A model generated the notes under the pieces. That model made no database searches and was not told the origin of the DNA. It saw nothing but the letters and a program-made list of their open reading frames with translations. 64,000 nucleotides of DNA. Source: Pseudomonas cavernicola (GTDB taxonomy: Bacteria; Pseudomonadota; Gammaproteobacteria; Pseudomonadales; Pseudomonadaceae). The DNA lies in NCBI RefSeq assembly GCF_003596405.1, contig NZ_QYUR01000002.1, positions 574,501 to 638,500 of the forward strand, given 5' to 3'. Below, in pieces: positions 21,494 through 31,198 of the stretch. A program made the translations under genes and the position numbers. How positions within the stretch are numbered: the stretch's first letter is position 1; every line of letters starts with the position of its first letter.

Positions 21494-22885
21494 TTAACCT
21501 TTGTCTGCCTTGCCGGCCGCCGCGGCGAACTTCGCCAGGCCGACATCCAGGCGCCGTGGCCGACGACCGTGATCTTCGGCCTGTTCTTTACGGCGGATCG
21601 CGTTGCGCACCATCAGCGAACCGAGGTAGCGGATCGGCTCCGGCGGGAAGTAGCCGAGCGGGCCATTGAGCAACGGCGAACGAGTCCACTCGTTATCCAA
21701 ACCGAGGACCATCGAGGACAGAATCTGCCCGCCCATATGGCAGGGGCCGACGCCACTTCCAGAGTAGCCAAAGCCATAGAAGACGTTGCCGCTCTGGCTC
21801 ATCTGGCCGAAGAATGGCAAGCCGGTGACCGAGCGATCCGAAGGGCCGTTCCAGGTCGACTCGATAGCGACCCCTTCGAAGTCCGGAAAGAACTCGCCCA
21901 GGCTGCTGCGCAGCAGGCTCTCGTAGGGCGATGGCTGATCGAACACCGGCAGCATGCGGCCGCCATAGGCGAAGGTATTGCCACCCTTGCCGAGCATGAT
22001 TCGGCCATCCGGGGTGTTGTGGTAGTAGTGCACGAAGATCCGCGAGTCGAGCACGGTCACCCCGCTGGTCAGGCCGATCTTCTTCAGCAGGTCCGGGCGA
22101 GGCTCGGTGATGATCATGTCGCTGGAGACGATCGCCACGGTGCGTTCGAACTGCGGGAAGGCGCGGGCCATCCAGGCATTGATCGCGAGCACCACGCGGT
22201 CGGCTTTGACCCGGCCGTGGGGGGTATTGACGGTGGCCGGTTTGCCTTCTTCGAGGCCGCTCATCGGCGTGCATTCATACAGGCGCACGCCCAACTCCAG
22301 GGCGACCCGGCGCAAGCCACGCACCAGTTTGCCCGGCTGCACGCTGGCAGCGGCCGGCGAGAACCAGCCTTCGAGGTGTTTGCTCGAACCAGCCATGCGC
22401 TGCACATCGGCCAGCGGGCGTTTGGTGAACGAGTTGATACCGTTGCGCTCCAGCGCCGCAATCACCCCGTCGGTGGCGCCGACTTGCGCGCGATTGGTCG
22501 CGGTGTAGAGCGTACCGTCGAGGCGGTAGTCGGCATCCACCGCGTATTTGCGGCAGAAATCGCCAATCGCATAAATACTCTGTTCCGAGGCTTTGACCAG
22601 ACGTACGGCCTCCTCCACCCCGAACAGCCGTTCAAGGGTGAAGTACTTGGCCGACCAGGACAGTGCGCAGCCGCCGTTGCGCCCGCTGGCACCGGCACCG
22701 CAGATATCCGCCTCGATAATCACTACATCGAGTTCCGGGTTCTGCTCCTTGAGCATGATCGCCGTCCACAGCCCGGTGTAGCCGCCACCGACGATGCAGA
22801 CATCGGCACGGGTGTCCTGCTGCAGCGTCGGGCAGGGCTCGGACGTATCGTGTTTGAGCGCTTGGTCGAGCCAGTAAGGTCGCAT
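21494..22885 (-). CDS. FAD-dependent amine oxidoreductase (DAO/PuuB-like) of the phosphonate cluster
   Basis: The 463-residue protein has an N-terminal Rossmann FAD motif (VCIVGGGYTGLWTA, about 29-42), the GAGASGRNGG segment near 63-72 and a DAO-type C-terminal GFGYSGSGVG. It resembles gamma-glutamylputrescine oxidases and DadA-like enzymes. Oxidases of this kind recur in 2-AEP gene clusters and have been linked to oxidative deamination of N-methylated AEP. Here it lies with ridA, an MFS carrier, phnW and phnX. Substrate assignment is inference from context. Confidence 0.72.
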   Translation of the reverse strand: MRPYWLDQALKHDTSEPCPTLQQDTRADVCIVGGGYTGLWTAIMLKEQNPELDVVIIEADICGAGASGRNGGCALSWSAKYFTLERLFGVEEAVRLVKASEQSIYAIGDFCRKYAVDADYRLDGTLYTATNRAQVGATDGVIAALERNGINSFTKRPLADVQRMAGSSKHLEGWFSPAAASVQPGKLVRGLRRVALELGVRLYECTPMSGLEEGKPATVNTPHGRVKADRVVLAINAWMARAFPQFERTVAIVSSDMIITEPRPDLLKKIGLTSGVTVLDSRIFVHYYHNTPDGRIMLGKGGNTFAYGGRMLPVFDQPSPYESLLRSSLGEFFPDFEGVAIESTWNGPSDRSVTGLPFFGQMSQSGNVFYGFGYSGSGVGPCHMGGQILSSMVLGLDNEWTRSPLLNGPLGYFPPEPIRYLGSLMVRNAIRRKEQAEDHGRRPRRLDVGLAKFAAAAGKADKG

Positions 22886-22925
22886 GGGAAAATCTCCAGT
22901 GTGTTGTTGCAGGTGTCGGCGGACT

Positions 22926-23276
22926 TCAGGAGCGCGCCGCCACCACGATCATTTCCAGCCGCCAGTCCGGGTTGATCAGCTCGGCCAGGGTGCAGGCGCG
23001 GGTCGGCGCCTGACCTTCGGGGAAGAACTCATCCCAGACCCGGTTGAGCCCTTCGTAGTCTTCCCGGTGCGCCAGCAGGATGCGCACCGAGAGCACCCGG
23101 CTGCGGTCACTGCCGACGCTGTGCAGCAGGCGCTCGATGTTGGCCAGGACTTCGCTCGTCTGGGCTTCGATACCGCCGCTGGTGTCCTCGGCGACTTGGC
23201 CACCGATGTAGACGGTGTTGTCGTGCAGGACCATATCCGCGCGGCGTTTCACCACCTCGAAACGTTCGATATCCAT
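22926..23276 (-). CDS. RidA/YjgF family imine deaminase
   Basis: The 116-residue protein is a typical RidA subunit: VYIGGQVAED near 21-30, a central VLSVRILLA strand, and PTRACTLAEL (about 91-100) carrying the conserved Arg that binds the substrate carboxylate. RidA proteins hydrolyse reactive imines or enamines released by flavin oxidases and PLP enzymes. Its position just upstream of an FAD amine oxidase suggests it processes that enzyme's imine product. The trimeric enzyme is cytosolic. Upstream lies the transporter gene. Confidence 0.85.
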   Translation of the reverse strand: MDIERFEVVKRRADMVLHDNTVYIGGQVAEDTSGGIEAQTSEVLANIERLLHSVGSDRSRVLSVRILLAHREDYEGLNRVWDEFFPEGQAPTRACTLAELINPDWRLEMIVVAARS

Positions 23277-23371
23277 GGCGTTCTCCTATCTGCAGGCAAA
23301 GCGCTGGTAAAGGACGCAAGCGAACTCGCATCACCGGGAAGACAACAAAAGGGTTTAGGTGAACAAAGGGT

Positions 23372-24724
23372 TCAGGTGCGTAGCGGTTTAATCAGCACCT
23401 GCGTGTTCGGCACTGCTGTCTGGCCCTCACTCAGGGCAGCCGGCCGGCTGTTCCAGTGCGGGAGCAGGATCAAGGAGGAGAGCAAGGCGCAGCCGGTAAA
23501 CACCTGGAACACGGTGTAGGTGTCGAAATAGCCAGGCAGCAAACCACCGAGAATGGCGCCGACCGAGCCGCAGCCGTTGACGAAGCCCGCGGCGGTACCG
23601 GCCGCTTTGCTGGTGCCGAAGTCGATCGCCGCGGCGCCGCTAATCATCGAGTCCGGCCCGTAGAGGGTCAGGCCCATCATGAACAGCAGGCCGAGCACGA
23701 TCAGCGTGTTGCCGGTATTCAGCGCCGGCATGAACAGGAACAACGACGCCGTCAGGGCCAGCAGGCTGATGACACAGGCGGGCATGCGTCGCGCACCGAA
23801 TAGCTTGTCCGAGGCCAGACCGATCATGATCGGGCCGAGTAAGCCGGCCAGTTCGAAGGCCGTCGGGATGATCGCCGCACCGACCTTGCCCAACGCAGGC
23901 ATGCGCTCATAAACGATCACCGGCCCCCAAAGTAGAATGGCGTAACGCGCGGGCTTGATCAGGAAGTAAGCCAGGCCGAGGGTCATCACCGTACGGTTGC
24001 GCAGAATAGCCAGTAATGGCGCGAGCACACTCAGCTTGCAGCCATCGGCGCCGGCGCTGGCCGTGGCCTCCGACTCCGGTTCGACCGCGGGCAGGCCGAC
24101 GTCCTCCGGCTTATTGCGTTGAAAGATGAAGAACAGCAGCGCCACCAACCCGACCGCCGCGGCACTGGAGATAAACGCCGCCTGCCAGTTGTGAAACACG
24201 GAATAGGCCCACCAGCCGGCGAACGGCGAGGCGACCAGGCCACCGAAGGCATAGCAGGAGCTCCACAGCCCCAACACGCGACCGCGCTGTTCGTTGGGAA
24301 AGAAACTGCCGATGTTCTTGCACAGGCCCGACCAGCCGGTGGATTGCGCCAGGCCTTGAACCACCATGCAGGTGGCGAAAATCGGTAGCGTGGCGAAGGT
24401 ACCCATCGCCAGCGCCGCCAAGGCGGAGATGATCAAGCCGCCGAGAACGACCACCCGTGGGCCGAAGCGGTCGGCGAGCATGCCCCAGGTGAACTGGCCG
24501 ACCGCGTAGGCCGCCAGGTACAGGCCATCGAGGTTGGCCATGGCCATCTTGTCGAGATGGAAAGTCGGGTCTTCGGTGATGCCAAGCTTGGCCACCGAGA
24601 AAGCTTTGCGGGTGAAATAGAAGCCGGCATAGGCCAGCCAGGTGATGGCGAAAATCTGCATGCGCCAACGTTTAATCGTATCCCAGGGCTGCATCTGGGC
24701 AGCCGCGCCAGTGTGCTTGTTCAT
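23372..24724 (-). CDS. MFS transporter of the GlpT/UhpT type, candidate 2-AEP importer
   Basis: From ATG 24724 the protein has 450 residues and about 12 membrane segments. It has a GlpT/UhpT-like N-terminus (TWLAYAGFYFTRKAFSVAK) and the conserved WGMLADRFGPRVV loop between helices 2 and 3. The organophosphate:phosphate antiporter family takes up phosphoesters, and an MFS AEP carrier (AepP) is known from pseudomonads; this gene is a candidate for that role. The frame extends 33 codons further but without a ribosome-binding site, whereas GAGG precedes the chosen start. It is divergent from a LysR gene that probably controls it. Confidence 0.75.
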   Translation of the reverse strand: MNKHTGAAAQMQPWDTIKRWRMQIFAITWLAYAGFYFTRKAFSVAKLGITEDPTFHLDKMAMANLDGLYLAAYAVGQFTWGMLADRFGPRVVVLGGLIISALAALAMGTFATLPIFATCMVVQGLAQSTGWSGLCKNIGSFFPNEQRGRVLGLWSSCYAFGGLVASPFAGWWAYSVFHNWQAAFISSAAAVGLVALLFFIFQRNKPEDVGLPAVEPESEATASAGADGCKLSVLAPLLAILRNRTVMTLGLAYFLIKPARYAILLWGPVIVYERMPALGKVGAAIIPTAFELAGLLGPIMIGLASDKLFGARRMPACVISLLALTASLFLFMPALNTGNTLIVLGLLFMMGLTLYGPDSMISGAAAIDFGTSKAAGTAAGFVNGCGSVGAILGGLLPGYFDTYTVFQVFTGCALLSSLILLPHWNSRPAALSEGQTAVPNTQVLIKPLRT

Positions 24725-25033
24725 TGTATTTCTGACCTCAGATTTTGAGTGTGCCGGCAGATTCGAGGAACCGCCTGGTTTTTGTTTTGGAAGCACTTCG
24801 GTGCCGGCCTGAGGGGCTAGCACTGGTCAGATGGGTAGCAGGTGGGTCACCTCCGCTAGGTTATCGAGAGTCGTCTGGCCTGCACGCTGCCGTTGGGCCG
24901 AAAGATCACCCAAACGCATGGCCAGATGTTCAACCGCTGGTGAAGCTGGAGGCGATAAAAGCAATTCCTGATAGATAACTGAAATCGATTTATCGTATTT
25001 TAAAAATAAGTTCAGCTTGTAAGAGGCAAGGTC
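24725..25033. promoter_or_regulatory. Divergent promoter region between the transporter and LysR genes
   Basis: This 309-bp gap separates the minus-strand transporter operon from the plus-strand LysR gene. The last 70 bp are AT-rich (around 24960-25020). GAGGCAAGG precedes the LysR ATG. LysR proteins typically bind such shared intergenic DNA; no specific T-N11-A box is asserted. Confidence 0.45.
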
Positions 25034-25912
25034 ATGTCGGTTTCCCACGCTCAGTTGAAGGCCTTCCACGCGGTGGCGGTACACGGCAGCTTTACCCGAG
25101 CCGCCGAACGGTTGTTTTTGACCCAGCCGGCCATCTCCGATCAGGTGCGCAAGCTCGAGGAACGCTTCGGCGTGTTGTTGTTTCATCGCAACAAACGCTC
25201 GGTGCGCCTGACCGATCTGGGCGAACGCCTGCTCGGCGTAACCCAGCGCTTATTCGTCATCGAGGCGGAAGCTCAGGAGCTGTTGATGGATTCCCGGGCC
25301 CTGCAGACCGGCAGCCTGATCTTGGCGGTGGATGCACCGGTGCATGTGCTGCCGCAGATCGCGCGTTTCTGTGAGCGCTACCCGGGGATCACGGTGAAAA
25401 TCGAGACCGGCAATACCGATGAATCGCTGCATCGGTTGTTCAACTACCAAGCGGATCTGGCCCTGCTCGGCCGCGCGGTCTCGGACGAACGGTTGCTCTC
25501 GCTGATGCTGCGCAATGACCCGATGGTCGCCTTCGTCGCCCACAGCCACCCGTGGGCAAAGCGCGAATCGATTTGCCTGGCCGATCTGGATGACACGCCC
25601 CTGGTGCTGCGCGAACAGGGTTCGGTGACCCGGCAGACCCTGGAGGAAGAGATGAGTCAGGCCGGCTTGCGCATTCGCCCGGCGATCGAAGTCGAGGGGC
25701 GCGAAGCGGCGCGGGAGGCGGTGGTCGTCGGGATTGGCGTCGGCGTGGTGTCGGCCGCGGAGTTCGGTGCAGACTCGCGGGTCTGCGCCCTACCGATCGT
25801 CGACTGCCAGCGGCGCTTGACCGAGACCCTGGTGTGCCTGCGCGAACAGAGCTCACGGCGCATCGTCGCGACCTTCCTCGATATGGTCCGCGCGACCATG
25901 CCCGTGGGCTAA
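25034..25912 (+). CDS. LysR-family regulator of the 2-AEP cluster (PhnR-like)
   Basis: The 292-residue protein has the LysR N-terminal helix-turn-helix (AVHGSFTRAAERLFLTQPAI, about 14-33, then SDQVRKLEERFG) and a C-terminal periplasmic-binding-protein-like effector domain ending in VVGIGVGVVSAAEFG. It is divergent from the transporter/ridA/oxidase/aldehyde dehydrogenase run and close to phnW-phnX. Control of 2-AEP catabolism in response to 2-AEP is the simplest reading, as for the LysR-type PhnR regulators of pseudomonads. The effector is not demonstrated by sequence. Confidence 0.8.
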   Translation: MSVSHAQLKAFHAVAVHGSFTRAAERLFLTQPAISDQVRKLEERFGVLLFHRNKRSVRLTDLGERLLGVTQRLFVIEAEAQELLMDSRALQTGSLILAVDAPVHVLPQIARFCERYPGITVKIETGNTDESLHRLFNYQADLALLGRAVSDERLLSLMLRNDPMVAFVAHSHPWAKRESICLADLDDTPLVLREQGSVTRQTLEEEMSQAGLRIRPAIEVEGREAAREAVVVGIGVGVVSAAEFGADSRVCALPIVDCQRRLTETLVCLREQSSRRIVATFLDMVRATMPVG

Positions 25913-25918
25913 CCCGGA

Positions 25919-26781
25919 CTAATCTACGACGCGGCTCAGGTTGAAAAAGGCCTTGATGATGCGCAGTTCGCGCCGGCGCTCCATGCAGCCGATCATGTGT
26001 TGGTTGACCAGCCCCGGACCTTCGATCGGCAACGCCCGTACCCGCGGGTCATGGCTGACCTCAACCGAGGAGACGATGCCGATGCCCAGCTCGGCGGCGA
26101 CCGCTTCGGTGACCGCCTCGCGACTGTCCAGCTCCAGCAGCACACGCGGGCTGACCTTGGCGCTGGCACAGGCCTGAAGGTCCGGCGGGTGATCGAGGTC
26201 GGCTCGCGGAGCACCATGATCATCTGATCCAGCTCGGCGAGCGAGAGGCCTGCCGAGCGCTCCAGCCACGGCTGCTTGGCCGGCACCAGGGCACAGATCC
26301 GCGACTCACTCAGGCGCTGCAGATGCAGGCCCTTGCGCTCCTCCACCTCGGTCAGCACGGCCACATCGGCATGCTCGGAGAGCAACGCGGCCAAGGTTTC
26401 CTGGGCATTGCCCAAGCGCAGATTGACGGTAATCCCCGGGTATTGCGCGCGCAGCCGAGCCAACAGCGGCATCACCAGATGCGGGCCATCGGCGGCGACT
26501 TCAAGCCGCCCGGAGAGCAATTGCCGGTTGGCGTCGAGCAGCGCCTCCGCCTCCTCCGCCAGGCCGAACATGGCCCGGGTGATCGCCGCCAGTTTGATCC
26601 CCTCCTCCGTCAACTCGACTCGCCGTGCCGTTCGTCGCAACAGGGTGATCTGATAATGCTCTTCAAGCGCCTTGATATGCCCGGTCACTGCCGGCTGGCT
26701 GATGAACAGGCGCGTGGCAGCATGGGTGAAGCTGCCTTCACGGGCGACGGCGTCGAATGCGCGGAGCTGAAATAGGTTCAT
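25919..26781 (-). pseudogene. LysR-family regulator broken by a single-base frameshift
   Basis: The N-terminal frame (26781 down to about 26178) carries the helix-turn-helix AVAREGSFTHAATRLFISQP and the first part of the effector domain up to MVLREPTSITRRTF. The C-terminal frame resumes directly with ACASAKVSPRVLLELDSREA and runs to NLSRVVD. Restoring one base near 26175 gives a normal 287-residue LysR protein. This is a real recent frameshift or a sequencing error. It is divergent from phnW and similar to LysR proteins of phosphonate clusters, so if intact it would be the natural regulator of phnWX. Confidence 0.8.
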
Positions 26782-26914
26782 ATCTATCGGCCTTACTTAT
26801 TGCAGGCATCACAACAAACAATTTGATTGATGACAAGCCGAACCTCAATTTATGTCCGTCGCATCGTCCACCAGCCTGATGGCTCTTGAGCCTGTACATC
26901 CTGAGGAACCCAGC

Positions 26915-28039
26915 ATGAACAGCATTACCACCGTGCAGCCTGATCCGATTTTGCTGACCCCCGGCCCCCTGACCACCTCATTGCGGACCCGCCAAGCGAT
27001 GATGGTCGACTGGGGCTCCTGGGATGACAAGTTCAATGAGCTGACCGCCAGCCTCTGCTACCAACTGCTGGACATCGTCAATGGCACCAACAGCCACCGC
27101 TGCGTGCCGTTGCAAGGCAGCGGTACCTTCGCCGTCGAAGCGGCGATCGGCACCCTGGTGCCGCGCAACGGCAAAGTGCTGGTGTTGATCAATGGTGCCT
27201 ACGGCAAACGCCTGGCGAAAATCTGCGAAGTGCTCGGGCGCAGTTACAGTACCTTCGAAACCGCTGAAGACGAGCCGACCACGGCAGCGGATGTCGATCG
27301 CCTGCTGGCGGCAGACCCGGCGATCACCCACGTGGCGCTGATCCACTGCGAGACCAGCACCGGCATTCTCAACCCCCTGGAAGAGATCGCCAAGGTCATC
27401 GCCGGGCATGGCAAACGCCTGATCATCGACGCCATGAGCTCCTTCGGCGCGCTGCCGATCGATGCTCAAACCGTGCCCTTCGATGCGCTGATCGCCGCCT
27501 CCGGCAAATGCCTGGAAGGCGTGCCGGGCATGGGTTTCGTCTTCGCTCGCAACGAGTCGTTGGCCGCGGCGGCCGGCAACTCCCATTCGCTGGCAATGGA
27601 CCTGCATGACCAATACACCTACATGGCCAAGACCGGCCAGTGGCGCTTCACCCCGCCGACTCACGTGGTCGCGGCGCTGCACGAAGCCTTGCTGCAATAC
27701 AACCTCGAGGGCGGGCTGCCGGCGCGCCTGAAGCGCTACGCGAAGAACTGCCAGACCCTGCTCGATGAGATGGCCAAGCTCGGCTTGCGCAGCTTCCTGC
27801 CGGAGTCGATCCAGGCGCCAATCATCGTCACCTTCCATGCGCCGCGTGACCCGCGCTACCAGTTCCGCGGGTTCTACGAACGCGTGAAAGCCAAGGGCTT
27901 CATCCTCTACCCCGGCAAATTGACCCAGGTCGAGACCTTCCGGGTCGGCTGTATCGGTCACGTCAACGACAGCGGTATGCGTGCCGCGGTCGCCGCGATT
28001 GCCGAAGTGCTGGAAGAAATGGAAGTCGTGGAAATCTGA
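26915..28039 (+). CDS. phnW: 2-aminoethylphosphonate:pyruvate aminotransferase
   Basis: PhnW moves the amino group of 2-AEP to pyruvate, giving phosphonoacetaldehyde and alanine. From ATG 26915 (GAGGAA upstream) the protein has 374 residues, the usual size. It starts with the diagnostic [11 protein letters not shown] and contains [11 protein letters not shown] (about 68-78) and the PLP lysine in [12 protein letters not shown] (about 194-205). An open frame reaches 26852 but lacks conserved sequence. phnX follows after 60 bp, so the two form an operon. Confidence 0.93.
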   Translation: MNSITTVQPDPILLTPGPLTTSLRTRQAMMVDWGSWDDKFNELTASLCYQLLDIVNGTNSHRCVPLQGSGTFAVEAAIGTLVPRNGKVLVLINGAYGKRLAKICEVLGRSYSTFETAEDEPTTAADVDRLLAADPAITHVALIHCETSTGILNPLEEIAKVIAGHGKRLIIDAMSSFGALPIDAQTVPFDALIAASGKCLEGVPGMGFVFARNESLAAAAGNSHSLAMDLHDQYTYMAKTGQWRFTPPTHVVAALHEALLQYNLEGGLPARLKRYAKNCQTLLDEMAKLGLRSFLPESIQAPIIVTFHAPRDPRYQFRGFYERVKAKGFILYPGKLTQVETFRVGCIGHVNDSGMRAAVAAIAEVLEEMEVVEI

Positions 28040-28099
28040 TTTTTTGCTGTACGTGAACCTGCGGCCTCATTGGCCAAAACTGCCTACAGGACTGATGAA

Positions 28100-28927
28100 A
28101 TGAACTACAAGAACCCTGAAAAACTACAAGCCGTGGTCCTCGACTGGGCCGGTACCGTTGTCGACTTCGGCTCCTTCGCGCCGACCCAGATCTTCGTCGA
28201 AGCCTTCGGCGAGTTCGATGTACAAGTCTCGATCGACGAAGCGCGCGGGCCGATGGGCATGGGCAAGTGGGATCACATCCGCACCCTCTGCGATCAGCCG
28301 CAGATCACCGAGCGCTATCGCAAGGTGTTCGGCCGGGCGCCGACAGACGACGATGTCACCGCCATCTACGAACGCTTCATGCCGCTGCAGATCGAGAAAA
28401 TCGCCAAGCACTCGGCCTTGATTCCAGGCGCGCTGGAGACCATCGCGGCGCTGCGCGAACAGGGCATCAAGATCGGTTCGTGCTCGGGCTATCCGGCCCA
28501 GGTGATGGAAAAGGTCGTGCAACTGGCCGCCACCAACGGCTATGTCGCCGATCATGTGGTCGCCACCGACGAAGTGCCGAATGGCCGCCCATGGCCGGCC
28601 CAGGCCCTGGCTAACGTGATCGCCCTCGGCATCGACGATGTGGCCGCCTGCGTGAAGGTCGATGACACCGTACCGGGCATCCTCGAAGGCCGCCGCGCCG
28701 GCATGTGGACCGTCGCACTGGTCTGCTCGGGCAACGCCCTCGGCCTAACCTACGAGGAGTATCGCGCCCTGCCGAAAGAGCGCCTGGAGCAGGAGCGCAA
28801 GCGCATCCACCAGCTGTTCGAAGGTTCGCGTCCGCACTACCTGGTCGACACCATCACCGACCTGCCGGCCGTGATCGCCGATATCAATGCGCGCCTGGCC
28901 AAAGGTGAAGTACCACAGGCCAGCTAA
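28100..28927 (+). CDS. phnX: Phosphonoacetaldehyde hydrolase (phosphonatase)
   Basis: PhnX, a HAD-superfamily enzyme, hydrolyses phosphonoacetaldehyde to acetaldehyde and phosphate, breaking the C-P bond. The 275-residue protein has the nucleophile Asp in [13 protein letters not shown] (about 12-24), the Schiff-base Lys in [11 protein letters not shown], and HAD motifs II and III in SCSGYP and [10 protein letters not shown]. The start at 28100 follows AGGA; the frame reaches 28070 from a TTG without support. A strong terminator follows at 28953. Confidence 0.93.
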   Translation: MNYKNPEKLQAVVLDWAGTVVDFGSFAPTQIFVEAFGEFDVQVSIDEARGPMGMGKWDHIRTLCDQPQITERYRKVFGRAPTDDDVTAIYERFMPLQIEKIAKHSALIPGALETIAALREQGIKIGSCSGYPAQVMEKVVQLAATNGYVADHVVATDEVPNGRPWPAQALANVIALGIDDVAACVKVDDTVPGILEGRRAGMWTVALVCSGNALGLTYEEYRALPKERLEQERKRIHQLFEGSRPHYLVDTITDLPAVIADINARLAKGEVPQAS

Positions 28928-28952
28928 GCGCTGTTTTGACTCGCTTGCGACA

Positions 28953-28985
28953 AAACCCCAGGTGATGAGCCATCACCTGGGGTTT
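28953..28985 (+). terminator. Terminator of phnWX
   Basis: A perfect 15-bp stem (28953-28967 with 28971-28985, loop AGC) is followed by a T-rich run. It lies 26 bp after phnX and 38 bp before the convergent agmatinase stop, so it may serve both directions. Confidence 0.9.
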
Positions 28986-29022
28986 CTTTTTTACCGATTC
29001 GGCTTGCGGCTTGCGCCCCGGA

Positions 29023-29988
29023 TCAGCCATCGGCCTTATGCCGCGCGGCATACAGGCAAACCATCTCCATGGCGATGGTCGCACCGGCCAGCGCGGTCAC
29101 TTCGGCGTTGTCGTAAGGCGGCGAGACTTCCACCACATCCATCCCAACCAGGTTGATGCCGCGCAACGCACGCAGAATCTCCAGCGCCTGATGCGTACTC
29201 AAACCACCGCAGACCGGCGTGCCGGTGCCGGGCGCGAAGGCCGGGTCAAGGCAGTCGATGTCGAAGGTCAGGTACACCGGGTTATCACCGACCCGCGCGC
29301 GAATCAGCTCGGCGATGGCCTCCGGCGTGTTGCGATGCACCTGCCGGGCGTCGAGCACCTGGAAGCCCATCACGTCATCATTGGTGGTGCGCAGGCCGAT
29401 CTGCACCGAGCGCGCCGGATCCACCAGGCCCTGGCGAGCGGCGTGGTAGAACATGGTGCCGTGACTGATCCCCTGCACGCTGTCGTCGGCATCCGGCCAG
29501 GTATCGCTGTGCGCATCGAAGTGCACCAGGGACAGGGCGCCGTGTTTCTTCGCATGGGCCTTCAACAGCGGATAGCTGATGAAGTGGTCACCGCCCAGGG
29601 TCAGCATGCCGCAACCGGCGTCGAGGATGTGCTCGGCATGCGCCTCGATGGCCGCCGGCGTCCGCTGCGGCTGCGCGTGGTCGAAGTTGCAATCGCCGTA
29701 ATCGATCACCGCCAGATGGTCGAAGGGATCGAACTCCCAGGGATAGTGGCGCTCCCAGGCACTGGTCACCGAGGCGGCGCGGATCGCCCGTGGCCCGAAA
29801 CGGGTTCCTGGGCGATTGGTGGTAGCGGTGTCAAACGGCACGCCGCTGACCACCAGATCGACGCCGCGCAGGTCCCGCGTGTAGCGCCGGCGCATGAAGC
29901 TGGTGACGCCGGCGTAGGTCGGTTCGGAAAAGGTGCCGTACAAGCTGTCGCGCGTGATGGCTAGATCGTTACCCTGAAACTCTTCCAC
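29023..29988 (-). CDS. speB: Agmatinase / ureohydrolase family enzyme
   Basis: The 321-residue protein has the Mn-binding ureohydrolase motifs: GGDHFISYP (about 146-154), FDAHSDTWPD (about 170-179) and SHGTMFYHA, with FDIDCLDPAFAPGTGTP (about 248-264). Agmatinase converts agmatine to putrescine plus urea; related enzymes act on guanidinobutyrate or other guanidines. GTG 29988 is chosen because GAGGAG lies just upstream and the longer frame overlaps the preceding gene. It is co-transcribed 10 bp behind a polyamine-type binding protein gene, which supports a polyamine or guanidine substrate. Confidence 0.83.
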   Translation of the reverse strand: MEEFQGNDLAITRDSLYGTFSEPTYAGVTSFMRRRYTRDLRGVDLVVSGVPFDTATTNRPGTRFGPRAIRAASVTSAWERHYPWEFDPFDHLAVIDYGDCNFDHAQPQRTPAAIEAHAEHILDAGCGMLTLGGDHFISYPLLKAHAKKHGALSLVHFDAHSDTWPDADDSVQGISHGTMFYHAARQGLVDPARSVQIGLRTTNDDVMGFQVLDARQVHRNTPEAIAELIRARVGDNPVYLTFDIDCLDPAFAPGTGTPVCGGLSTHQALEILRALRGINLVGMDVVEVSPPYDNAEVTALAGATIAMEMVCLYAARHKADG

Positions 29989-29998
29989 GATGAACTCC

Positions 29999-31078
29999 TC
30001 AATACTGGCTGCGGAAACTGGTCCAGATGCGCGTGCGGTCGCGCTGCGTGCGCAGCGACAGCAACTGCTCGCTGAACAACCGTGCGCGCACTTCCTGCGG
30101 CGGATAGATGTCGGGATCGCCACTCACGGCCGGGTCGACCAGCGGGGTGGCGGCGCTGTTGGCGTTGGCGAAGAACACGCTGTTGGTCAGCTCGGCGATG
30201 GCCTCCGGGCGCAGCATATAGTCGATGAAGGCGAGCGCGGCCTGCGGGTGCGGTGCGTCCACCGGGATCGCCATGGTGTCGAACCAGATCAGCGTGCCTT
30301 CACGCGGGATGCGATAGAGCACCTCGAACGGCTGCTTCGCCTCGCTAGCGCGGGCGGCGGCCATGGCGGCGTCACCGTTATAGGTCAGCGCCAGGCAGAT
30401 TTCGCCCTTGGCCAGGTCATCGATATGCCGGCCGGTACCGACATAGCGCAGGTTCGGCTGCAGCTCGGTGAGCAGTTGTTGCACCTGTTTCAGCTCGGCC
30501 GCGTCGGTACTGTAAGGGTCGTGGCCAAGGTAATTGAGGGCGATGCTGATCACTTCCTGCGGCGAATCCAGCACGGCGATGCCGCAGTCCTTGAGCTTGC
30601 TTGCATATTCCGGTTTGAACAGCAGATCGAGGCTGTTCAGCGGCGCGTCGGGAATGCGCTTCGTCACCGCCTCTTTATTGAGGCCCAGACCGACCGTGCC
30701 CCAGGTATAGGGCACGCCGTAGCGGTTGCCCGGATCGGCGCTGGCCAGCTTGGCCAGCAGCTCAGGGTCGAGGTTAGCGTAATGCTTCAGTTGCGCCTGT
30801 TCGACCGGTTGCACGGCCTTGGCCTTGATCGCCCGCGCCAGCCCGCTGGAGGCCGGGAACACCACGTCGTAGCCGCTGCCGCCGGTGAGCAGTTTGCTGT
30901 CTAACGCCTCGGCGCTGTCGAAGATGTCGTATTTGACACTGATGCCGGTCTCCTCCTTAAAGCTCTTGAGCGCCTGCTCCGGGATATAGGCGGACCAACT
31001 GTAGAGGTTCAGGGCCTTGTCTTCCGCGTGCACGGGCAGCACGCAGCAGAGCAGTAAGGGCCAGAGGGCCATGCGCAT
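29999..31078 (-). CDS. Spermidine/putrescine-type ABC transporter substrate-binding protein
   Basis: The 359-residue protein has a Sec signal peptide (MRMALWPLLLCCVLPVHAED). The mature start LNLYSWSAYIPEQ is typical of the PotF/SpuD family of periplasmic polyamine-binding proteins. YDVVFPASSGLAR and the late LIWFDTMAIP belong to the same fold. The ATP-binding and permease genes are absent here, so it must work with components encoded elsewhere or as an orphan. The upstream ATG at 31093 contains the GAGG that serves the chosen start. It is divergent from a LysR gene. Confidence 0.8.
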   Translation of the reverse strand: MRMALWPLLLCCVLPVHAEDKALNLYSWSAYIPEQALKSFKEETGISVKYDIFDSAEALDSKLLTGGSGYDVVFPASSGLARAIKAKAVQPVEQAQLKHYANLDPELLAKLASADPGNRYGVPYTWGTVGLGLNKEAVTKRIPDAPLNSLDLLFKPEYASKLKDCGIAVLDSPQEVISIALNYLGHDPYSTDAAELKQVQQLLTELQPNLRYVGTGRHIDDLAKGEICLALTYNGDAAMAAARASEAKQPFEVLYRIPREGTLIWFDTMAIPVDAPHPQAALAFIDYMLRPEAIAELTNSVFFANANSAATPLVDPAVSGDPDIYPPQEVRARLFSEQLLSLRTQRDRTRIWTSFRSQY

Positions 31079-31198
31079 GATAGAAATCCTCATCGGGTGC
31101 TTTTTGTTTTGCCGAGCCCATCCTGCGGCGTGCCTCGCTTCTGATAAATATGAAGTGTGCTACTTTGGCATTCACTTCCATAAATGTTTGGAGCCGCC

